A DNA stretch of 64,000 bases from Microvenator marinus (GTDB lineage Bacteria; Myxococcota_A; Bradymonadia; Bradymonadales; Bradymonadaceae). The position numbers and the translations under genes were made by a program. The notes beneath the pieces are model-generated. The model had not been told where the DNA came from, did no database searches, and worked only from the letters and a program-made list of their open reading frames with translations. The stretch spans positions 496,001 to 560,000 of the forward strand of contig NZ_CP042467.1 of NCBI RefSeq assembly GCF_007993755.1, written 5' to 3'. Below are positions 16,550-25,507 of the stretch, in pieces (the stretch's first letter is position 1; each line of letters starts with the position of its first letter).

Positions 16550-17893
16550 ATGGCCATTTGCCCACATTGTCAGACTCAACTCACGAATTCGTTGGAGCCG
16601 TGCCCCACGGGCGATGGCTACTATTCCGTCGAGGAGAAGGTATATCGTGAGAACCCCGATGATGCCCTCATGGGGTGGCCGGTTGCGGGCCGCTTTGTGG
16701 TCAATGGGCTGGTGGGCCGTGGAACCATGGCCAAGGTGTATCGCGCACATCAACTCGGGGTAGAGAGAGATGTTGCCTTGAAGCTATTCAGCCGCGATAG
16801 CTTGATCGAAAAGAACCTACCTCAGAGCGACCGCGAAGCAGCTATTCAGATGGCCAAAGATCGCTTCGTGCAGGAGGCTAAGGTGCTCGCCAAGTTGCAG
16901 CACCCAAACTGCGTGACCCTCTACGATTTTGGCGCCCTCGCACAAGACGATTACCTCTTCATCGCGATGGAACTCATTCAGGGAGTCTCGCTTCGAACGG
17001 CCGCAAACCGGCGACTAAAGTACGAGCCAATCTTGGAGATCGCACAGCAGGTCTTGCTCGCCTTGCGTGAGGCTCACGGCGTTGGGATCGTCCACCGAGA
17101 CTTGAAACCGGAGAATATCATCCTCTCAGTGAGGCCTGGCGGAGACGAGCAGGTGGTCAAGGTCGTAGATTTCGGGATAGCACGCATGATTGGGGCGAGC
17201 GTCGATGGTCAGACTATGGTTGGAACGCTCTTCGGAACGCCAGCGTATATGTCGCCGGAACAGTGCAGGGGAGACACAAGTGACGTAGGTCCACATTCGG
17301 ATATCTATTCACTTGGTTGCATCCTCTATGAACTTCTCTGCGGAAAACTCCCGTTTAGCGCGAACTCGCCTCAAGAGATGATCCACAAACACATTCATGA
17401 GGAAGCGCCGGATGTGATTGTCAGGGCTGGAATCCGGGCTCCCATTGAGTTCGTGGATTTCATTGCTAGGTGCCTCAAGAAGGACCCCGCCCAGAGATTT
17501 AGAGACGCCCAAGAGGCGCTTGTGGCGCTAAATGAGCTCAGCATCTCTGAGACCTCTACCGCGGAACATATGCGTCGGACCGCGGTGCAAGGTAGCAGTC
17601 TGAAATCCGTGAAAGTCATGGGCCCCAAAGACATGGTTCGTGGAGATGTCTTGGAGGCCCCACGGCTTGACGCAATTCCGGACATCGATCCATCGCCTAT
17701 GGTCACAAACGTAGTCAAACAGCAGAGCTCGGCAGGGTCTGGCTCAGTCCTTCAGACCCAAGCAGATGTTTCCATGTCCCCGACTAAACCGAAGCGGCAG
17801 TTTTCCACGATGACACTGGTGATGGCGGGCATGGTGATCATTGCCCTGATTTGCGTCATGGTCCTCGTCCTTGTTTTTAGCCAAATTGCCTAG
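16550..17893 (+). CDS. Hanks-type Ser/Thr protein kinase with zinc-ribbon-like N-terminus and C-terminal membrane anchor
   Basis: The 447-residue protein carries a complete kinase domain at about residues 50-310. Visible elements are the G-R-G-T-M-A-K-V nucleotide loop, Lys78, the H182-R-D184-L-K-P-E-N catalytic loop, the D207-F-G segment and G-T-P-A-Y-M-S-P-E-Q. A short N-terminal motif with Cys4, Cys7 and Cys18 resembles a zinc ribbon missing its fourth ligand. After a Ser/Pro-rich linker, one hydrophobic helix (about 423-445) ends the protein, so there is no extracytoplasmic sensor domain; the kinase would be tail-anchored with its domain in the cytosol. The PP2C phosphatase at 2739 could oppose it (inference). 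The ribosome binding site (TAGG) is modest. The gene ends with a 4-base tail-to-tail overlap with the next. Confidence 0.92.
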   Translation: MAICPHCQTQLTNSLEPCPTGDGYYSVEEKVYRENPDDALMGWPVAGRFVVNGLVGRGTMAKVYRAHQLGVERDVALKLFSRDSLIEKNLPQSDREAAIQMAKDRFVQEAKVLAKLQHPNCVTLYDFGALAQDDYLFIAMELIQGVSLRTAANRRLKYEPILEIAQQVLLALREAHGVGIVHRDLKPENIILSVRPGGDEQVVKVVDFGIARMIGASVDGQTMVGTLFGTPAYMSPEQCRGDTSDVGPHSDIYSLGCILYELLCGKLPFSANSPQEMIHKHIHEEAPDVIVRAGIRAPIEFVDFIARCLKKDPAQRFRDAQEALVALNELSISETSTAEHMRRTAVQGSSLKSVKVMGPKDMVRGDVLEAPRLDAIPDIDPSPMVTNVVKQQSSAGSGSVLQTQADVSMSPTKPKRQFSTMTLVMAGMVIIALICVMVLVLVFSQIA

Positions 17894-18486
17894 GTCTTGT
17901 TTACGATCCCTTCGGCTATCTCCAAGTCTTCACCAAAAACCATGACTTCAAGGGGCTCTTCTAGCGCAAAACCACGTTTGAGCCTTGCGGAGTATTGACC
18001 GCGGACATGCACCGAGATTCCCGCCCGCTTCAAAGCTTGGGAAGCGAGATGAGCGCGCGAAAGGTCGCGGGTTTCAAGGACGGTTCCGTAGAACTTTCCG
18101 CTTCGGCTGAACGCCATTTCATTGCGCAGATCGAGCGCGATTGCCACGCCAAACGCGATTCCAGCCGCGTAGAGCGCGCCAAAATTTCCAAATGTGTTCA
18201 AGAAGACCAAGGATACCGCGCCAAAAAGAAGTCCACTCCAGAGGCCTGGCGGTGTCTCCGAACGATTGCGTTCGAGCCACCAGAGGCACAAGAGAAGTAC
18301 CAGCCACGAGAGCACATGGACCCAGAGCAGTGCTGGGACGAAAGCCATACTCAGCCCCATGAAGAGTAAGGGCCAAATGCCGCCTGCGGGACCGGGATTG
18401 GCTCCAGGGGCACTTCCGATGCCAACTCCGAAGAGCCCCATGCCCAAAGCTGCCAGCCATTTCGTCCAAATCGTGTTCAAATTCAT
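17890..18486 (-). CDS. Predicted membrane protein with C-terminal DUF2007-like domain
   Basis: The 198-residue product begins with several hydrophobic segments (about residues 5-110, three to four predicted membrane helices). It ends with a soluble domain containing the pattern of DUF2007-type proteins (V-L-E-T-R-D-L, then A-L-K-R-A-G-I-S-V-H-V-R-G). That domain is described as a putative signal-transducing module, and its biochemical role is not established. The start at 18486 is chosen because AGGAG lies just upstream; the reading frame stays open further upstream but no start there has such a signal. It converges on the kinase gene with a 4-base overlap. Confidence 0.72.
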   Translation of the reverse strand: MNLNTIWTKWLAALGMGLFGVGIGSAPGANPGPAGGIWPLLFMGLSMAFVPALLWVHVLSWLVLLLCLWWLERNRSETPPGLWSGLLFGAVSLVFLNTFGNFGALYAAGIAFGVAIALDLRNEMAFSRSGKFYGTVLETRDLSRAHLASQALKRAGISVHVRGQYSARLKRGFALEEPLEVMVFGEDLEIAEGIVNKT

Positions 18487-18554
18487 CTTTACTCCTCGCC
18501 CGGCGATTCTCCCATAACTCGTACTCGGGGTCCAACCGGGCGAGGCGGTGGTGA

Positions 18555-18584
18555 TTGACACAACTTGGTTTTTGTCGTTAGAAC
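18555..18584 (+). promoter_or_regulatory. Strong sigma70-type promoter of the opp operon
   Basis: A consensus -35 TTGACA (18555-18560), an 18-base spacer and TAGAAC (18579-18584, four of six) precede oppA. Transcription would begin near 18591, which rules out in-frame starts upstream of it and supports the GTG start at 18620. Confidence 0.7.
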
Positions 18585-18619
18585 GTCGGCCCAAAGGTCG
18601 ATTGCCCAAGGATATCCGC

Positions 18620-20275
18620 GTGAAACAAACCACATTCTTTCTAAGTCTAATTTTCGCACTCGTTAGCGCATGCGAGAAGAAGTCGGAGACGACTGAGTCC
18701 ACACAGACCCAAGCTGCTGAAGCCAAGGCTGATGAGTTTGTGGCAGGCGACAAAGCCGACGGTTTCACCGCAATTCTCGGAGCTGACCCTGAAACGTTTG
18801 ATACCGCAAAAATGAGCGGCGCGCCTGAAGGGCGAATCGCGTTTCAGCTCTTCGAAGGTCTTATGATGCCTGGCCCAACTACCGAAGGCCTGGACGACCC
18901 ATCGAAGCTCGTGCGACCCGCCATGGCTGAATCCTACGAATTGAGCGAAGACGGAAAGGTCTACACGTTCAAAATGAGAAAGGATGCGAAATGGTCGAAT
19001 GGCGACCCTCTGACCGCGAAAGATTTTGAATGGTCTTGGAAACGCGTCCTCACTCCAGGCTTCCCCGCGGATTACGCGCAGATGCTCTGGGTTATCGAAG
19101 GCGCCGAGGCGTACAACAAGGGTGAGCAGACCGAATGGGAGAAAGTGGGTGTCAAGGCCGTAGACGAGGCAACGCTTCAGGTCACCTTGAGCCATCCGAC
19201 TCCTTACTTCCCAGAACTCACCGCGTTCTACACCTTCTTCCCTGCACACCAGAAAACGATCGAAGCCCACGGCGATGACTGGACCAAGCCTGAGAATATT
19301 GTCTCGAACGGCCCGTACAAAATGGTGAGCTACGAGCCGCAGCGCGAGCTCAAGATGACCGCCAACGAACACCATTGGGAGGCGTCAAATCTGAAGATCA
19401 AGGATGTTCGATTCCGTATCATCACGGACGCTAATGCCAGGGTGAACGCCTACAAAACCGGCGAGGTTCACTGGTCGGGAGAGGGTCTACCTGTGGCCCA
19501 AATCACCGGCCTCCTCACGCATCCTGACTTTAGACAGGAGCCAATGCTAGGCACTTACTACTATCGCGTAAACGTCTCCAAAGAAGATAGCCCGCTGAAC
19601 GACCCACGTGTCCGCCAGGCGCTCGCGCTTTCGGTCGACCGTACATCTGTGGTCGAAAACACTCTCAACAACTTGCATATCGTGTCCAAGTCCTTTGTCC
19701 CACCGATGGCCGGCTATCAACCAGCCGCGATGGGTGAATACGACGTTCGCAAAGCCAAGGCGCTCCTTGCCGAAGCCGGATTCCCGGACGGCAAAGGATT
19801 CCCTGAAGTTGAACTTCTTTACAACACGGATGAGAACCACAAACTTGTCGCCGAAGCCATTCAAGCGCAGTGGAAGCAGAATCTCGGTGTGGACATCAAG
19901 CTCAACAACAAAGAGTGGAAAACCTACCTGCAAGACGTCGACACGATGAACTATCAGATTGCTCGTGCAGGTTGGATTGGCGATTTCAACGACCCGATGA
20001 CCTTCCTCGACATGTGGGTTACGGACAACGGAAACAATGACACTGGCTGGTCAAATCCCGAATACGACGCCTTGATTAAGGAAGCTCAGCAGACAGTGGA
20101 TACCAAGGCGAGAATGGCGACTCTCAAGAAGGCCGAAACCCTTTTGCTTGAGCAAGGTCCAGTCATTCCAATCTATTTCTACACCAACAACACGCTTGTC
20201 AGTCGCTTCATCAAAGGGTTTGAACCGCATAATCGGGACATCCACCTGTTGAAGTACATGGAACTTGAGAAGTAA
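18620..20275 (+). CDS. oppA: Oligopeptide ABC transporter substrate-binding lipoprotein (OppA)
   Basis: This family-5 solute-binding protein captures peptides outside the inner membrane and delivers them to the OppBC channel. The 551-residue protein has a lipoprotein signal with lipobox V-S-A-C18 and an acidic linker. The body shows characteristic motifs: D-P-E-T-F-D, L-F-E-G-L, W-S-N-G-D-P-L-T-A-K-D-F and D-P-R-V-R-Q-A-L-A-L-S-V-D-R. Its C-terminal region includes the G-W-I-G-D-F-N-D-P peptide-pocket stretch. GTG 18620 is chosen because AAGGA lies seven bases upstream and the promoter sits just ahead. It begins the A-B-C-D-F order of classical Opp operons. Confidence 0.93.
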   Translation: MKQTTFFLSLIFALVSACEKKSETTESTQTQAAEAKADEFVAGDKADGFTAILGADPETFDTAKMSGAPEGRIAFQLFEGLMMPGPTTEGLDDPSKLVRPAMAESYELSEDGKVYTFKMRKDAKWSNGDPLTAKDFEWSWKRVLTPGFPADYAQMLWVIEGAEAYNKGEQTEWEKVGVKAVDEATLQVTLSHPTPYFPELTAFYTFFPAHQKTIEAHGDDWTKPENIVSNGPYKMVSYEPQRELKMTANEHHWEASNLKIKDVRFRIITDANARVNAYKTGEVHWSGEGLPVAQITGLLTHPDFRQEPMLGTYYYRVNVSKEDSPLNDPRVRQALALSVDRTSVVENTLNNLHIVSKSFVPPMAGYQPAAMGEYDVRKAKALLAEAGFPDGKGFPEVELLYNTDENHKLVAEAIQAQWKQNLGVDIKLNNKEWKTYLQDVDTMNYQIARAGWIGDFNDPMTFLDMWVTDNGNNDTGWSNPEYDALIKEAQQTVDTKARMATLKKAETLLLEQGPVIPIYFYTNNTLVSRFIKGFEPHNRDIHLLKYMELEK

Positions 20276-20289
20276 TCAGGGCCCCCTAA

Positions 20290-21312
20290 GTGACTCGCTA
20301 TATTCTTAGAAGGATTATCTCCAGCATCTTGGTGCTGGTCGTAATCATCACGGTCTCCTTGTGGCTAACTCGGCAAGCTCCGAGTAACCCATGTTTAAAG
20401 GAGCGCGAAGCCAACACCTGTGCGTGCGTCAAAGAGAACGCACTCGATCGTCCGGTCTTCCCGGTCTTTCGAGGCGAGCCTTTGGCGCCGGTTCAAGGGT
20501 GCGAATTCTGGACCTCAGAAAACACGCTCAGCGTTGGTGGTACCTCATTTCTCATGCCTGCAGACTGGGGCGAGACGCAGTACGCGATCTATCTCAAGAC
20601 GATTCTCTCAGGCTCACTCGGCCAGAGCATGAAGTCGGATTTGACGGTGATCGAAACGCTCAAAGCTGGATTTCCGTATACCGTGCAGCTGGGTCTCCAA
20701 GCCCTCTTCGTGGCACTGCTACTCGGGATCCCTGCAGGGCTGCTCGCCGGTTTAAAGCAAAACACAGCGGTTGATTATTCGACGATGACGGTGGCGATGG
20801 TCGGCGTAAGTGTGCCGAGCATCGTACTTGGCCCTCTACTCATCATGCTTTTTGCGCTCGAGCTCGGCTGGTTCACCGCGGTCGGCTGGAACAATTGGAC
20901 GGATAGCGTGCTACCGAGCATCTCGCTCGGACTCTTCTACGCGGCCTACGTTGCACGGCTAACACGCGGAGGCATGCTCGAAGTCATTCGCAAGGACTAC
21001 ATTCGAACCGCTCGTGCCAAGGGTGTGCGAGAAAGCATGGTGGTCATGCGTCATGCCCTTAAGGGCGCACTGCTCCCGGTGATCAGTTATCTTGGGCCTG
21101 CGAGTGCTGCGCTACTGACGGGTTCTGTCGTGGTTGAAGAAATTTTCGGACTTCCAGGAATTGGGACCCACTTTGTGCGCTCGGCGCTCAACCGCGACTA
21201 CAATTTGGTCCTTGGGACCATCATTTTGTACTCCACGATTCTCGTTTTCCTGAACATGGTTGTGGACATTCTCTACACCTTCATTGACCCACGCGTGAGC
21301 TACGACGACTGA
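20290..21312 (+). CDS. oppB: Oligopeptide ABC transporter permease OppB with cysteine-bearing insertion
   Basis: OppB is one of the two membrane subunits forming the peptide channel. The 340-residue protein has the usual first helix, the EAA-loop region (R-T-A-R-A-K-G-V) and the D-P-R-V ending. Between the first helix and the core lies a segment of about 30 extra residues containing Cys35, Cys44, Cys46 and Cys71; it should face the periplasm and may form disulfides. Homologues are usually close to 306-320 residues without this segment. The GTG start lies 14 bases after the oppA stop and the gene overlaps oppC by one base (TGATGG, 21310-21315). Confidence 0.9.
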   Translation: MTRYILRRIISSILVLVVIITVSLWLTRQAPSNPCLKEREANTCACVKENALDRPVFPVFRGEPLAPVQGCEFWTSENTLSVGGTSFLMPADWGETQYAIYLKTILSGSLGQSMKSDLTVIETLKAGFPYTVQLGLQALFVALLLGIPAGLLAGLKQNTAVDYSTMTVAMVGVSVPSIVLGPLLIMLFALELGWFTAVGWNNWTDSVLPSISLGLFYAAYVARLTRGGMLEVIRKDYIRTARAKGVRESMVVMRHALKGALLPVISYLGPASAALLTGSVVVEEIFGLPGIGTHFVRSALNRDYNLVLGTIILYSTILVFLNMVVDILYTFIDPRVSYDD

Positions 21313-22634
21313 TGGCTGAAGAAATCGTAAAAGGCACAAGTTTGTGGGCGGACGCATGGCGAAGGCTGAGAAAGAACCGGGCAGCCACGCTGAGTGCTGG
21401 ACTCCTGGTGATCATCACTGCACTCGCACTCGGCTACGAGCTCTTCGCGCGCTTCGTGACCGGTTTCGTCATGGAGGAACAACATGGCTGGGTGGTGCCT
21501 AAACCTCCCGGCGCTCGAAGCGTTCCAACTCATTATTATTCGGTGGAAAAATCCGGCGTTTTTGATTTTGCCAAGATCGACGCGAATCAAGATGGACTCC
21601 TAGACGCCAACGAAGTCCGCGAGGCTTACAGACGTTATGAATTCTCGCTGATCGACACCAATCAAGACGGCAAACTTTCCTACGACGAGTATGTAGACGC
21701 ACCGCTGAGCATGGAGTCGAGCGGCGAATTCATTCCCACCTGTACACAATGGCGGATGGTCTCGAAGAGCATGGCTCCAATCGAGGACCGTAGCGTGTTC
21801 GACTGCACCGCTAAAGATGGTTTTATGGCGTATGAGGATGCGGGCAAGCTCCTTGAGCTTGTCTCAAGCAGCGAAGCGCTTGAAATCGTCAACCGCTTTG
21901 ATGCAGACGACGACGACGCCGTCTCCGAAGCGGAATACGTTGGGCTTCCAGTTCCCAGAACCCATATCATCGGTACGGACCAACTTGGACGTGATTTGCT
22001 CTCACGCACAGTCTACGGCGCCCGCATCTCGCTCGCAGTGGGGTTCCTGGCCACGTTTGTCTCGTTCATCATCGGTGTCTCATGGGGCGCGACGGCTGGA
22101 TACTTCGGCGGCAAAGTTGACAATATCATGATGCGAATCGTGGACATCATGTACGGCTTGCCCTTCATGTTCCTCGTGATCTTGCTGATGGTGGTCTTTG
22201 GTCAAAAGATCTTCCTCTTGTTCCTAGCGCTTGGCGCCATACAATGGTTGACCATGGCCCGCATCGTTCGTGGCCAGGTTATCAGTTTGAAGAATCAAGA
22301 GTTTGTTGAAGCAGCCCGTACAATCGGTGTCTCCCCGGTGGGAATTATCTTCAAGCACCTGATTCCCAACGCTCTAGGCCCGATCATTGTTTATGCGACT
22401 CTGACCGTGCCGGCCGTGATGCTTGAAGAGGCGTTCCTTTCGTTCCTCGGACTCGGCGTTCAGGCTCCTCAAACCTCGTGGGGCGCGCTCATCAGTGAGG
22501 GACGACAGCTCATGGAATCTGCTCCTTGGCTGATCGTCTATCCGGGCCTCGCGCTCGCGGTCACTCTACTCGCGCTCAACTTCCTCGGAGACGGCCTCCG
22601 AGATGCCCTCGACCCACAACTCAGGAAGGATTGA
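21312..22634 (+). CDS. oppC: Oligopeptide ABC transporter permease OppC with EF-hand insertion
   Basis: OppC is the second channel subunit of the importer. The permease core is ordinary: I-I-G-T-D-Q-L-G-R-D-L-L-S-R near 219-232, then membrane helices and the EAA loop (A-A-R-T-I-G-V, G-I-I-F-K-H-L). At 440 residues it is over 100 longer than usual. The extra segment after the first helix (about 60-215, periplasmic) holds EF-hand loops: residues 90-101 and 115-126 match the canonical D-x-N-x-D-G pattern with Glu at position 12. A third, at 197-208, has D-x-D-x-D with Asp instead of Gly at position 6. A degenerate loop lies near 165-176. Calcium binding could couple peptide uptake to extracellular calcium; this is inference. 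Confidence 0.92.
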   Translation: MAEEIVKGTSLWADAWRRLRKNRAATLSAGLLVIITALALGYELFARFVTGFVMEEQHGWVVPKPPGARSVPTHYYSVEKSGVFDFAKIDANQDGLLDANEVREAYRRYEFSLIDTNQDGKLSYDEYVDAPLSMESSGEFIPTCTQWRMVSKSMAPIEDRSVFDCTAKDGFMAYEDAGKLLELVSSSEALEIVNRFDADDDDAVSEAEYVGLPVPRTHIIGTDQLGRDLLSRTVYGARISLAVGFLATFVSFIIGVSWGATAGYFGGKVDNIMMRIVDIMYGLPFMFLVILLMVVFGQKIFLLFLALGAIQWLTMARIVRGQVISLKNQEFVEAARTIGVSPVGIIFKHLIPNALGPIIVYATLTVPAVMLEEAFLSFLGLGVQAPQTSWGALISEGRQLMESAPWLIVYPGLALAVTLLALNFLGDGLRDALDPQLRKD

Positions 22635-22635
22635 C

Positions 22636-23721
22636 ATGGAAGAGGCGTCACCACTTCTCGAATTGCGGGACCTAAAGACCCATTTCAAAACGGATGACGG
22701 CATTGTTCGTGCCGTTGACGGAGTGAGCTACTCCCTGATGCCGGGGGAATCCCTCGGCGTCGTAGGTGAGTCTGGCTCGGGAAAATCGGTCACTCAGATC
22801 TCTGTTCTTGGCTTGATTCCTAAACCACAAGGCATCGTGACCGGAGAGATTCTCTTCAAAGGAGAGAACCTTCTTAAGCGAACCGACGCAGAACTGCGTG
22901 CCATCCGGGGCAACCAAATCTCGATGATTTGGCAAGACCCTATGACCAGCTTGAATCCCTTTCTCAAGGTCAGCCGACAGCTGACCGAGCCCCTGCAAAT
23001 CCATCAAGGGTTGAACAAAGCGGACGCTCGAGCCAAGGCGATCAAGATGCTCGAGAAGGTTGGAATCCCGGGGCCAGCTGAGCGATTCGACCAATATCCG
23101 CACCAGTTTTCTGGCGGAATGCGACAGCGCGTCATGATTGCGATGGCGCTGCTCTGTGAGCCACAGCTCTTGATTGCCGACGAACCCACGACCGCACTTG
23201 ACGTGACCATCCAGGCTCAGATTCTCGAGCTGATGAAAGGGCTTCGTGAAGATTTTGGCACCGGCATGATTCTGATTACGCACGACCTCGGCGTGGTGGC
23301 CGGAATGGCAGACCGCATCGTGGTGATGTACGCGGGCAGGGTTGTTGAGGAGGCTCAGTCGAAGGACCTCTTTGAGCGTCCGGCACATCCGTACACCGTG
23401 GGTTTGCTAAAGAGCGTGCCTCGACTCGACCGAGGTAGGGCCGATAAGCTGATTCCGATCGAAGGAAGGCCACCCGACGTCTCAAAACCCATTGCAGGGT
23501 GCGCGTTCGCGGCGAGATGCCCGTGGGCCGAGGACCGTTGTACCAAGAGCTGGCCAGAGGCCGTTGAGATTGGGCCTCGACGCCGTGTTCACTGTTTTCG
23601 CGCCCACGAGGTCTACGGGGCAGAGCTCGGCACCCATGCTACCGCTTCAAAGGTAGAAGAGATCGAAGCAAGAGTTAGAAAAGGCGAGAAGCTTGAGAGT
23701 AGGGGAGAGCCGAATGAGTGA
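22636..23721 (+). CDS. oppD: Oligopeptide ABC transporter ATPase OppD
   Basis: OppD is one of two ATPases driving the importer. Walker A (G-E-S-G-S-G-K-S), the signature F-S-G-G-M-R-Q-R-V and Walker B ([12 protein letters not shown]) are intact. The C-terminal oligopeptide-transporter extension includes the cysteine-containing G-C-A-F-A-A-R-C-P motif, which in relatives holds an iron-sulfur cluster. The protein is 361 residues. ATG 22636 is preferred to in-frame codons inside oppC because AGGAAGGA lies five bases upstream, one base after the oppC stop. The stop overlaps the oppF start by eight bases. Confidence 0.95.
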   Translation: MEEASPLLELRDLKTHFKTDDGIVRAVDGVSYSLMPGESLGVVGESGSGKSVTQISVLGLIPKPQGIVTGEILFKGENLLKRTDAELRAIRGNQISMIWQDPMTSLNPFLKVSRQLTEPLQIHQGLNKADARAKAIKMLEKVGIPGPAERFDQYPHQFSGGMRQRVMIAMALLCEPQLLIADEPTTALDVTIQAQILELMKGLREDFGTGMILITHDLGVVAGMADRIVVMYAGRVVEEAQSKDLFERPAHPYTVGLLKSVPRLDRGRADKLIPIEGRPPDVSKPIAGCAFAARCPWAEDRCTKSWPEAVEIGPRRRVHCFRAHEVYGAELGTHATASKVEEIEARVRKGEKLESRGEPNE

Positions 23722-24802
23722 AGTATTGCTCGAAATCGAAAACCTCCGGATGCATTTCCCCATGTACAAGGGCGCTTTGATTCGCAAAGAAGTCAATCGC
23801 GTCCGCGCTGTAGATGGCCTCAACTTCAAGATCATGAAAGGCGAGACCCTCGGGCTCGTCGGTGAGTCTGGGTGTGGTAAGTCCACGACCGGGCGCGCGA
23901 TCATTCAGCTCTACCGACCCACTGAAGGCAGCGTGAAGCTTCGTGGAAAAGATCTGACGAAGCTTAGTCACTCCGAGCTGCATCCGTTGCGCCGCGACCT
24001 CCAGATGATCTTCCAAGACCCGTATAGCTCGCTGAACCCGCGAATGACTGTCGGAGATATCATCGCCGAGCCAATCAAAGTTCACCAACTTGAGTCCGGG
24101 GAAGCGATTTATCGACGCGTGCAAGAGTTGATGGAGATCGTCGGCCTCGATCCGAGGTTCGTCCGGCGATATCCTCACGAGTTCTCTGGTGGACAACGTC
24201 AACGTATCGGCATTGCACGTGCGTTGGCCAGCAAACCAAGCTTCATCGTCTGTGACGAGCCCATCAGCGCCCTTGACGTGTCGATTCAGGCACAGGTCAT
24301 CAACCTTTTGGAAGACCTCCAAAATGAGTTTGGATTGACCTACCTCTTCATCGCACATGACCTCGCCGCCGTAAGGCAGATTTCAACCCGCATCGCGGTG
24401 ATGTATCTGGGCAAAATGGTGGAGCTTACGAGCGGAGAAGAACTCTATCGGCGACCCATGCACCCCTACACGCAGGCGCTTATCTCCGCCGTTCCAATCC
24501 CCGATCCCGAGGTGGAGCGCGACCGAGAGCGGATTGTGTTGACTGGCGATGTTCCGAGCCCGCTCAAGCCTCCCTCCGGATGTGTTTTCCACACACGCTG
24601 CCCGTTTGCCTTCGAGAAGTGCAAAAAGGATGTTCCGGAGTTTAAGGAAGCTGAGGAAGGACACTTCGTGGCCTGTCATCTTGTGGACGACCCTGAGCGT
24701 CGGAAGACCGCTCCGAACGTGACATCACCTGAGGCCGCAAAAGCAGCGGTTCATGCGATGGACAAAGCGTTTGGACCAAGCTTGCCGGAAAGCTCCAAAT
24801 AG
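23714..24802 (+). CDS. oppF: Oligopeptide ABC transporter ATPase OppF
   Basis: This is the second ATPase of the Opp system, 362 residues. Walker A (G-E-S-G-C-G-K-S-T), signature [10 protein letters not shown] and Walker B (C-D-E-P-I-S-A-L-D) are present, with the C-terminal [10 protein letters not shown] motif. AGGGGAGAG upstream and an 8-base overlap with oppD support the ATG at 23714. It completes the operon in the same order as the Escherichia coli locus. Its last 52 bases overlap, tail to tail, with the oppositely oriented ABC ATPase gene; both C-terminal tails in the overlap look poorly conserved. Confidence 0.95.
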   Translation: MSEVLLEIENLRMHFPMYKGALIRKEVNRVRAVDGLNFKIMKGETLGLVGESGCGKSTTGRAIIQLYRPTEGSVKLRGKDLTKLSHSELHPLRRDLQMIFQDPYSSLNPRMTVGDIIAEPIKVHQLESGEAIYRRVQELMEIVGLDPRFVRRYPHEFSGGQRQRIGIARALASKPSFIVCDEPISALDVSIQAQVINLLEDLQNEFGLTYLFIAHDLAAVRQISTRIAVMYLGKMVELTSGEELYRRPMHPYTQALISAVPIPDPEVERDRERIVLTGDVPSPLKPPSGCVFHTRCPFAFEKCKKDVPEFKEAEEGHFVACHLVDDPERRKTAPNVTSPEAAKAAVHAMDKAFGPSLPESSK

Positions 24803-25500
24803 ATTCGCGTAAGGTCCTTTCCGCCTTCTCGGTCGAGGTCCGACATCGGCGAGTCAAGGACCACCGCCCCACCTCTCAACATCACCACTCTCGAACATAC
24901 CTTCTCGAGCATCTCGAGAATATGACTCGAAAGCAGGACCGCTCCGCCTTGCTCACAATGCACCTTCAGAGCTTCTCGAATTCTCCACGTGGACTCGGGA
25001 TCGAGCCCGACGAACGACTCATCGAGGACCAAGAGGGGAGGGGCCCCAATCATGGCTCCCACAATCGCGATTTTTCGCGCCATACCGCCTGAGTATTCTT
25101 TGATGACGCGGTGACGAGCCTCCAGAAGGTCTCCTAGGCCGAGTAAGCGCTCGATCTCGGAATCAAGCTTGGCGGCTTCCACGCCTCTCAAGCTTCCGAG
25201 ATATCGAAGATACTCTTCACCCGTTAAATAGCCGTGGAGGTCCAATTCCTGGGGCACAAAACCCACTTTTTTTCGAGCTCCCACGGTATCGTCGGCGACA
25301 TTGATTCCGCTTACGGAAATCTGCCCCGCGCTCGGAATCAAGCGCCCCATGATGCAGTTCATCAACGTGGATTTACCGGCACCGTTTGGTCCGATTAACG
25401 CAACAAAATCGCCTGCTTGAATCTCAAGCGAAACATCATCAACGGCCTTTGTCAGTCGGAATGACTTACTCAGTCCTTTTATCTCAACTACGTTCATCAT
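24751..25500 (-). CDS. ABC transporter ATP-binding protein (ABC-2 exporter type)
   Basis: The 249-residue ATPase has Walker A (G-P-N-G-A-G-K-S-T), signature [10 protein letters not shown] and Walker B ([12 protein letters not shown]), in which Ser-Phe replaces the more usual Pro-Thr. It resembles the CcmA/NodI-type ATPases that work with a separate ABC-2 permease, here the membrane protein encoded just upstream on the same strand (7-base gap). Two tandem ATG codons (25500, 25497) follow GAGGA; the second is better spaced. The exported substrate is unknown. Confidence 0.9.
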   Translation of the reverse strand: MMNVVEIKGLSKSFRLTKAVDDVSLEIQAGDFVALIGPNGAGKSTLMNCIMGRLIPSAGQISVSGINVADDTVGARKKVGFVPQELDLHGYLTGEEYLRYLGSLRGVEAAKLDSEIERLLGLGDLLEARHRVIKEYSGGMARKIAIVGAMIGAPPLLVLDESFVGLDPESTWRIREALKVHCEQGGAVLLSSHILEMLEKVCSRVVMLRGGAVVLDSPMSDLDREGGKDLTRIYLELSGKLGPNALSIA

Positions 25501-25507
25501 TTCCTCA

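Noticed and set aside
18548-18619. Upstream in-frame extension of oppA
   Set aside because: It contains the promoter hexamers and precedes the expected transcript start; the signal peptide begins at 18620.
18647-19375. 242-codon reading frame opposite oppA
   Set aside because: The oppA frame has clear family motifs; the antisense frame does not.
22672-23388. 238-codon reading frame opposite oppD
   Set aside because: Antisense to a well-supported ATPase and without domain evidence.
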